A model generated the notes under the pieces. It was given only the letters and a program-made list of their open reading frames with translations, did not search any database and was not told the DNA's origin. Shown here one piece after another: positions 59,805 to 64,000 of a stretch of DNA of 64,000 nucleotides. Both the position numbers and the translations under genes were made by a program. Source of the DNA: Amycolatopsis acididurans. Lineage in GTDB: Bacteria > Actinomycetota > Actinomycetes > Mycobacteriales > Pseudonocardiaceae. The stretch is taken from contig NZ_JAAXLS010000030.1 in assembly GCF_012328925.1 (NCBI RefSeq), positions 1-64,000 on the forward strand. Direction: 5' to 3'. Every line of letters begins with the position of its first letter. The first letter of the stretch is position 1.

Positions 59805-59820
59805 ACTCTACGGTTAGAGT
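59805..59820 (+). promoter_or_regulatory. Shared operator site 5
   Basis: ACTCTACGGTTAGAGT is a perfect 6-bp inverted repeat around CGGT, followed by AATTCGG. It ends 28 bases before the enoyl-CoA hydratase ATG. Confidence 0.75.
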
Positions 59821-59847
59821 AATTCGGACAGCACCTGGAAGGTGACG

Positions 59848-60639
59848 ATGACCGCTTACGCAGCATTGACGCTGTCGCACAGCGAAAGCGTGGCCGAGAT
59901 ACAGCTCAGCAGGCCCGACGTCGTGAACCGGTTCGACTCCACCCTGACACGTGAGTTGCGCACGGCTCTGCTCGAGCTTCGCGACGATCCCGCGGTACTG
60001 GCCGTCGTGCTGTCCTCGACGGGAAAGCATTTCTCCGCGGGCGGCGACTTCAAGTCGATGCTCGCCGCGAACGCCGACCACAACGTCCTGATGCGCCAGG
60101 TCGACGAGGGGCGCGACCTCTTCCGCGCCTTCGCGGACTTTCCCAAGCCTCTCGTCGTCGCCGTGCAGGGTGATGTCTTCGGTCTCGGGGCGAGTCTGGT
60201 ACTGACCGCCGACGCCGTGGTGGCGACAGCGAGCGGGCGCATCGTGGACCCGCACGTGCGGATGGGTCTGGTGGCCGGCGACGGCGGGGCCGTGAGCTGG
60301 CCGGTGAACCTCCCGTTCATCCGGGCGAAGCGGCAGCTGCTGTGGGGCGAACCGCTCACCGGCAAGCAGGCCCACGAACTCGGCATCGTGACCGAGCTGG
60401 CCGATTCGGCCGAACAGGTTCGCCTGGTCGCACTCGATCTCGCGGCGCGTGTCGCCGCACTGCCGCCGGTCGCGGTCCAGCTGACCAAGCGGACGTTGAA
60501 CAAGTATCTGCATTCGCGCATCGACGATGTCTTCGACGCCGGCATGTACCTCGAGGCCATCAGCGCGAGGACGTCCGATGTGGCCGAAGCGGTCTCGGCG
60601 TTCAAGGAGAAGCGGGAAGGCAGGTGGACCGGCGCGTGA
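59848..60639 (+). CDS. Enoyl-CoA hydratase/isomerase
   Basis: 263 residues of the crotonase fold. Oxyanion segments VVLSSTGKHFSAGGDFKSML near residue 57 and VAVQGDVFGLGASLVLTADA near 103, and VRMGLVAGDGGAVSWPVNLP with the Asp/Gly of the active-site loop. The two catalytic Glu of classical hydratases are not obvious, so a related crotonase reaction is possible. ATG 59848 follows GGAAGG; GTG 59842 is an alternative. First gene of a four-gene unit running to the window edge. Confidence 0.9.
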   Translation: MTAYAALTLSHSESVAEIQLSRPDVVNRFDSTLTRELRTALLELRDDPAVLAVVLSSTGKHFSAGGDFKSMLAANADHNVLMRQVDEGRDLFRAFADFPKPLVVAVQGDVFGLGASLVLTADAVVATASGRIVDPHVRMGLVAGDGGAVSWPVNLPFIRAKRQLLWGEPLTGKQAHELGIVTELADSAEQVRLVALDLAARVAALPPVAVQLTKRTLNKYLHSRIDDVFDAGMYLEAISARTSDVAEAVSAFKEKREGRWTGA

Positions 60640-62234
60640 CCACCACGGAACCGGCGCTGGCGTCGATCTGGGGCACCGATGTCATCCGCGACCCGCACGG
60701 CCCTGGCCTGCTCTACCACCCGAGGCCCGCGTCCATCACCGGAATGCTCGGCGGAACGCGGCGCTGGGGCGACCGCACATTTCTGGTGCAGGGAGAGCGG
60801 CGCATCGATTTCGCCACGTTCCTGGACGCTGTGCCGCGGGTGGCCGGGGACCTGCTGGACCGCGGTGCCCGGCCGGGAGACAAAGTGTTCGTCCTGGCTT
60901 ACAACAGTCCGGAGTTCGTGCTGGCGATCTGGGCCGCGTGGTGGGCCGGGCTGGTGCCCGTTCTTGGCAACCGGTGGTGGAGTGACAACGAGATCGAGCA
61001 TGCCCTGGCGTTGACCGAGCCGGCTCTCGTGCTCAGCGATCGTGCCGCACCGGCGAGTGCGCCGGCGCCGCCCTGGCTGGCGATCGGCGACCTGGAGGAC
61101 GCGTTCGGCGGCGACGAACCAGGGATCGGCGCGCGGGAGTGCGACGACGAGCTGTCCCCAGGCCTGGTGCTGTTCACGTCGGGCTCGTCGGGAGCCCCCA
61201 AAGCGGTCGTCCTGTCGCGACGGTCGGTGGTGGCCAACCAGCACAACCTGCTCAGCCGCTCCAAGCAGCTGCCACAGAACGTGCCCGACGACGCGCCTCA
61301 GTCGGTAATGCTCGCCTGCACGCCGTTGTTCCACGTCGGTGGCGTGTCGAACCTGATCACGCAGCTCATCCTGGGCGGACGGCTGGTCATGACGGTGGGC
61401 AAGTTCGACGCGGGCGAGGTGCTCGAACTCATCGAGCGCGAAGGCGTCCACCGCTGGGGCGGCGTGCCCACGATGGCCGCCCGCGTGCTCGCCCATGCCG
61501 ACTTCGACCGCCGCGACCTGTCCAGCCTCCGGTCCTTCCCGCTCGGCGGCGCTCCGGTGTCGGCGGGACTGCTCGACCGGATGCGTGCCAAACTGCCGCA
61601 GTTGCGGCGGCGCGGCCTGGCGAACACGTGGGGGATGACCGAATCGGGCGGCTTCGTCACCGTCGCGGGCAACCGGGACCTGGAGCGCTTCCCCGGCACG
61701 GTCGGGCGCCCCTACCCGGTGGCGGAGCTGCGCATCCTCGGCCCGGACGAGAGCGGCCGCGGCGAGATCCTGCTGCGCTCCCCCACGGTGATGCTCGGTT
61801 ACCTGGGACTCGACGACGGCACGGTCGACGCCGAAGGCTGGCTGCACACCGGCGACCTCGGCCGGCTCAACGACGAGGGCTACCTGTTCCTGGACGGTCG
61901 TTCGAAGGACATCGTCATCCGCGGCGGCGAGAACATCGCCTGCGCGCACGTCGAGCACGCGCTGCTCGCACACCCCGACATCGTCGAAGCCGCCGCCTTC
62001 GGCGTGCCACACGAAGACCTCGGCGAGGAACTGGCGGCCGCGGTGACGCACCGTCCCGGTACCGCTCCGACGGAGGACGAGCTGCGGGCCTTCGTGCGCG
62101 GCCGCCTCGCCCACTTCGAGGTGCCGACGCGGTGGCGGATCGGCGGCGATCCCCTGCCGACGCTGGCCGGGGAGAAGGTTGACAAGAAGGCCCTGCGGGC
62201 CGAGCTGGAAAGGGACGGCGGATCGTGCGACTGA
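60636..62234 (+). CDS. Acyl-CoA ligase / AMP-dependent synthetase
   Basis: 532 residues, ANL superfamily. P-loop LFTSGSSGAPKAVVLSRRSV near residue 187, HVGGVSNLITQLILGGRLVM, ANTWGMTESGGFVTVAGN near 327, GWLHTGDLGRLNDEGYLFLD near 400, hinge SKDIVIRGGENIACAHVEHA and catalytic Lys in TLAGEKVDKKALRAEL. It activates the pathway acid. GTG start overlaps the hydratase stop (GTGA); its own end overlaps the AttH/CrtC-like gene by ten bases. Confidence 0.9.
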   Translation: MTTTEPALASIWGTDVIRDPHGPGLLYHPRPASITGMLGGTRRWGDRTFLVQGERRIDFATFLDAVPRVAGDLLDRGARPGDKVFVLAYNSPEFVLAIWAAWWAGLVPVLGNRWWSDNEIEHALALTEPALVLSDRAAPASAPAPPWLAIGDLEDAFGGDEPGIGARECDDELSPGLVLFTSGSSGAPKAVVLSRRSVVANQHNLLSRSKQLPQNVPDDAPQSVMLACTPLFHVGGVSNLITQLILGGRLVMTVGKFDAGEVLELIEREGVHRWGGVPTMAARVLAHADFDRRDLSSLRSFPLGGAPVSAGLLDRMRAKLPQLRRRGLANTWGMTESGGFVTVAGNRDLERFPGTVGRPYPVAELRILGPDESGRGEILLRSPTVMLGYLGLDDGTVDAEGWLHTGDLGRLNDEGYLFLDGRSKDIVIRGGENIACAHVEHALLAHPDIVEAAAFGVPHEDLGEELAAAVTHRPGTAPTEDELRAFVRGRLAHFEVPTRWRIGGDPLPTLAGEKVDKKALRAELERDGGSCD

Positions 62235-63361
62235 CCGCACCGGACGAGTACTTCTACCACCAGGCCTCGCTCCCGCACGCGATGGTGGGCTCGAGCGACC
62301 CGAGCTGGCGCGAGCGTTACTGGATCAGCATCCAGGACACCGAGCGGCAGGACACCGTGCTCACCCTCGGCATCGGCCAGTATCCGAACCAGGACGTGCA
62401 GGAGGCGTTCGTCGTGCTGTCCGAGGGCGGCACGCAGCGCAACCTCCGGCTGGCCCGCCAGCTCGGCCCGGCCAATGACGTGATGCACGTCGGACCGCTG
62501 ACGATCGACGTGGTCCGCCCGTTCGAGGATCTGCGTCTCGTGCTCGACGAGAACCCCTCGGGGCTCGCGTTCGACCTGCACTGGACGGGCACCATGGAAC
62601 CCGTTCTAGAGGGCAGGCACTACCAGGTCAGCCGTTCCAGGGCCACCTATGACGCGATCCGATACGTACAGGTCGGGCGCGCGGCCGGAACGCTGACCAC
62701 GCCCGAGGGCAGCCGAACACTCGAACCGGAAACCTGGTGGGGCGAGCGCGACCACTCGTGGGGCACCCGCCCGCTGCCGCGTGTCCAGGGCGCGCCTCCC
62801 GGCGAGCGTCCGGAATGGCGGATGCTCATGTTCTGCCCCATCCAGCTGCCGGATTTCGGCCTGCACTTCTACTTGTACGAAGCCGAGCCCGGCCGTCCGG
62901 TCCACCTCTCGGCGGGCCTGTCCCGCCCGCTCGGCCGCTCCGACGGTGACTTCCCCGACGAGGCGATCGTCGGCGTGGAGCACGACCTGCAATGGGTCGC
63001 CGGCGCCCCCGCCGCGACGCTGTCACACGGCACGATCGTGCTGACGCTCGCCGACGGCCGGAAACTCGAGTTCGACATCACCGCGCGCCCGGGGCGTGCG
63101 CACCTGCGCGGCGGCGGGTACGAGGGCTGGAACGGCTGGTTCCAGGGCCACTGGAAGGGCGAGAACAGCCTCGAGCACGACGTCTGGGACCTGACCGACG
63201 CGAGCCAGTTCTACCGCTACGCCAAGGCTTCCAGCGACCACCTCATCGAAGTGCGGCACGACGGCAGGACCGGCTACGGGGTCATGGAATACATGGTGCT
63301 GCCCGGTTATGCCAAGTACCCCGACGCCATTCCGCCGAAGCCACCGCGGGAAAGCCGATGA
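62225..63361 (+). CDS. AttH/CrtC-like (lipocalin-type) protein, paralogue B
   Basis: 378 residues, same family as the gene at 39902. Shared signature: EPETWWGERDHSWGTRPLPR near residue 172 (paralogue A has DWFGARDHSWGIRPG). Also RYWISIQDTERQDTVLTLGI at the N-terminus and GGYEGWNGWFQGHWKG near 300 with the paralogue's GGYNDRRGLGAWRG. Function unknown; probably acts on the same hydrophobic substrate class. GTG start at 62225, ten bases inside the ligase gene. The stop overlaps the kinase-like gene (ATGA). Confidence 0.75.
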   Translation: MRLTAPDEYFYHQASLPHAMVGSSDPSWRERYWISIQDTERQDTVLTLGIGQYPNQDVQEAFVVLSEGGTQRNLRLARQLGPANDVMHVGPLTIDVVRPFEDLRLVLDENPSGLAFDLHWTGTMEPVLEGRHYQVSRSRATYDAIRYVQVGRAAGTLTTPEGSRTLEPETWWGERDHSWGTRPLPRVQGAPPGERPEWRMLMFCPIQLPDFGLHFYLYEAEPGRPVHLSAGLSRPLGRSDGDFPDEAIVGVEHDLQWVAGAPAATLSHGTIVLTLADGRKLEFDITARPGRAHLRGGGYEGWNGWFQGHWKGENSLEHDVWDLTDASQFYRYAKASSDHLIEVRHDGRTGYGVMEYMVLPGYAKYPDAIPPKPPRESR

Positions 63362-64000
63362 GCGCGAGAACCGACGCCGAGTCGGTCCAGGTCGTCTCGG
63401 AACGCCTGCGCGCATTCCTGGCGGCACGCAACACCGGCGCCGAAGAGGTGACCATCGACGGGCTGCAGCGTTCGGGTACCGGATCTTCCCGGGAGAACTG
63501 GCCCTTCGACGCCAGCTGGAACGACGCGGGCACACCGGTGCACCGCCGGCTGCTGCTGCGGCGCGATCCACCGAGCGCCGTCGTCGACACCGGACGGTCG
63601 ACGGAATACGCCCTGCTCAAGGCACTCGAGCCGACGCCGGTCCCCGCCCCCGTCGCGTACTGGCTCGACGACGACGGGGCCGAACTGCTGCGGCCGAGCA
63701 TGGTCGTCGACCGGCATCCGGGCAAGGCACATCGCGCGGTCCTGCGCGACAAGAACCCGCTCGGCCTGTCCGGCCAGGGCCGGGCACAGCTGGCCAAGAG
63801 CCTGTGCGACCTGCTCGCGCGCGTGCATCGTGTCGACGTGGTCGCCACCGGCCTGCCCGCGCCGCTGCCCGATCCGGCCACCGCCGAGGTGAACCGGTGG
63901 GAAGGCCTTCTCGACGAGGCAGAACTGGAACCGCAACCGGTGCTGCGGTGGACGCTGCGGTGGTTGCGCGACCACGTTCCCGCCCCACCGGATCGGCTCG
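63358..64000 (+). CDS. APH/phosphotransferase-family protein, 3' end cut by window
   Basis: At least 214 residues, open at the right edge. The N-lobe shows LLLRRDPPSAVVDTGRSTEY with EYALLKALEPTPVPAPVAYW and a LLARVHRVDVV segment near residue 155, as in aminoglycoside-phosphotransferase-like proteins (the ACAD10/11-type N-domain). The catalytic HxD and DFG-type residues lie beyond the edge. ATG at 63358 overlaps the upstream stop. Such kinases may phosphorylate hydroxyacyl-CoA or an alcohol; context suggests a pathway step. Confidence 0.75.
   Translation, partial: MSARTDAESVQVVSERLRAFLAARNTGAEEVTIDGLQRSGTGSSRENWPFDASWNDAGTPVHRRLLLRRDPPSAVVDTGRSTEYALLKALEPTPVPAPVAYWLDDDGAELLRPSMVVDRHPGKAHRAVLRDKNPLGLSGQGRAQLAKSLCDLLARVHRVDVVATGLPAPLPDPATAEVNRWEGLLDEAELEPQPVLRWTLRWLRDHVPAPPDRL

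Noticed and set aside
59856..62240. 794-codon minus-strand frame
   Set aside because: Antisense of the hydratase and ligase genes, whose domain motifs are complete on the plus strand.
1..64000. CRISPR array, transposon, integrase, tRNA or rRNA gene, polyketide or peptide synthetase
   Set aside because: Looked for on both strands; no direct-repeat array, transposase motif, tRNA-like cloverleaf or megasynthase module was seen.

Overview
The window is very GC-rich and reads as a chromosomal segment of a mycolic-acid-less actinobacterium, most likely Pseudonocardiales (Amycolatopsis-like). The evidence is an Lsr2-type nucleoid protein, a mycothiol-dependent maleylpyruvate-isomerase-family enzyme, a bacterial Ku, a three-gene proton-translocating transhydrogenase, abundant GTG/TTG starts and many ATGA/GTGA gene overlaps. 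I saw no rRNA, tRNA, CRISPR array, transposase or prophage gene.

Region 1 (about 0.3-25 kb) is mixed housekeeping and accessory: a single-pass membrane protein, a flavin disulfide-reductase homologue with an altered active site, Lsr2 with a histone-H1-like tail, pntAA-pntAB-pntB, a FabR/DesT-type regulator divergent from a ferredoxin-reductase/acyl desaturase pair, two FMN-dependent monooxygenases, YjbQ, an ABC-2-like membrane protein, a HAD hydrolase and a DinB protein, proS, an IclR-MFS-hydroxyacid dehydrogenase unit, Ku with a cysteine-rich mini-protein, a TetR/mycothiol-enzyme pair, another DinB protein and a CoxE/MoxR pair.

Region 2 (25.4-37.8 kb) holds two CoA-ester catabolic clusters, each with its own TetR regulator. 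The first is SnoaL-like protein, TetR, then hotdog/SCP2-like protein, alpha/beta hydrolase, acyl-CoA ligase, thiolase and CoA-transferase; two nearly identical 16-bp palindromes mark its two promoters. The second is acyl-CoA ligase, LLM oxidoreductase and SDR with a divergent TetR. Between them lie a further TetR and an orphan CcsB.

Region 3 (37.9-39.8 kb) has a membrane protein plus SRPBCC pair and a zinc-ribbon plus mini-protein pair.

Region 4 (39.9-64 kb, running off the right edge) is the most striking part: five or six transcription units of CoA-dependent catabolism that share one 16-bp operator (ACTCTA-N4-TAGACT and variants, six copies) with no regulator gene in the window. The units are: AttH/CrtC-like protein plus alpha/beta hydrolase; a thiolase; DUF35 protein, thiolase-like protein, alpha-methylacyl-CoA racemase and a pair of acyl-CoA dehydrogenases; a long minus-strand run of E1 alpha and beta, acyl-CoA dehydrogenase, SDR, double-hotdog dehydratase, acyl-CoA dehydrogenase, enoyl-CoA hydratase, a 7-TM protein, a small secreted protein and a secreted beta-propeller; a short PEP-synthase/PPDK-like protein; and enoyl-CoA hydratase, CoA ligase, a second AttH/CrtC-like protein and an APH-like kinase. 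Together these look like uptake or sensing, activation and beta-oxidation of an unidentified branched or cyclic carboxylic acid; the substrate is inference. Coordinates of starts were chosen from ribosome-binding sites and gene overlaps where possible.
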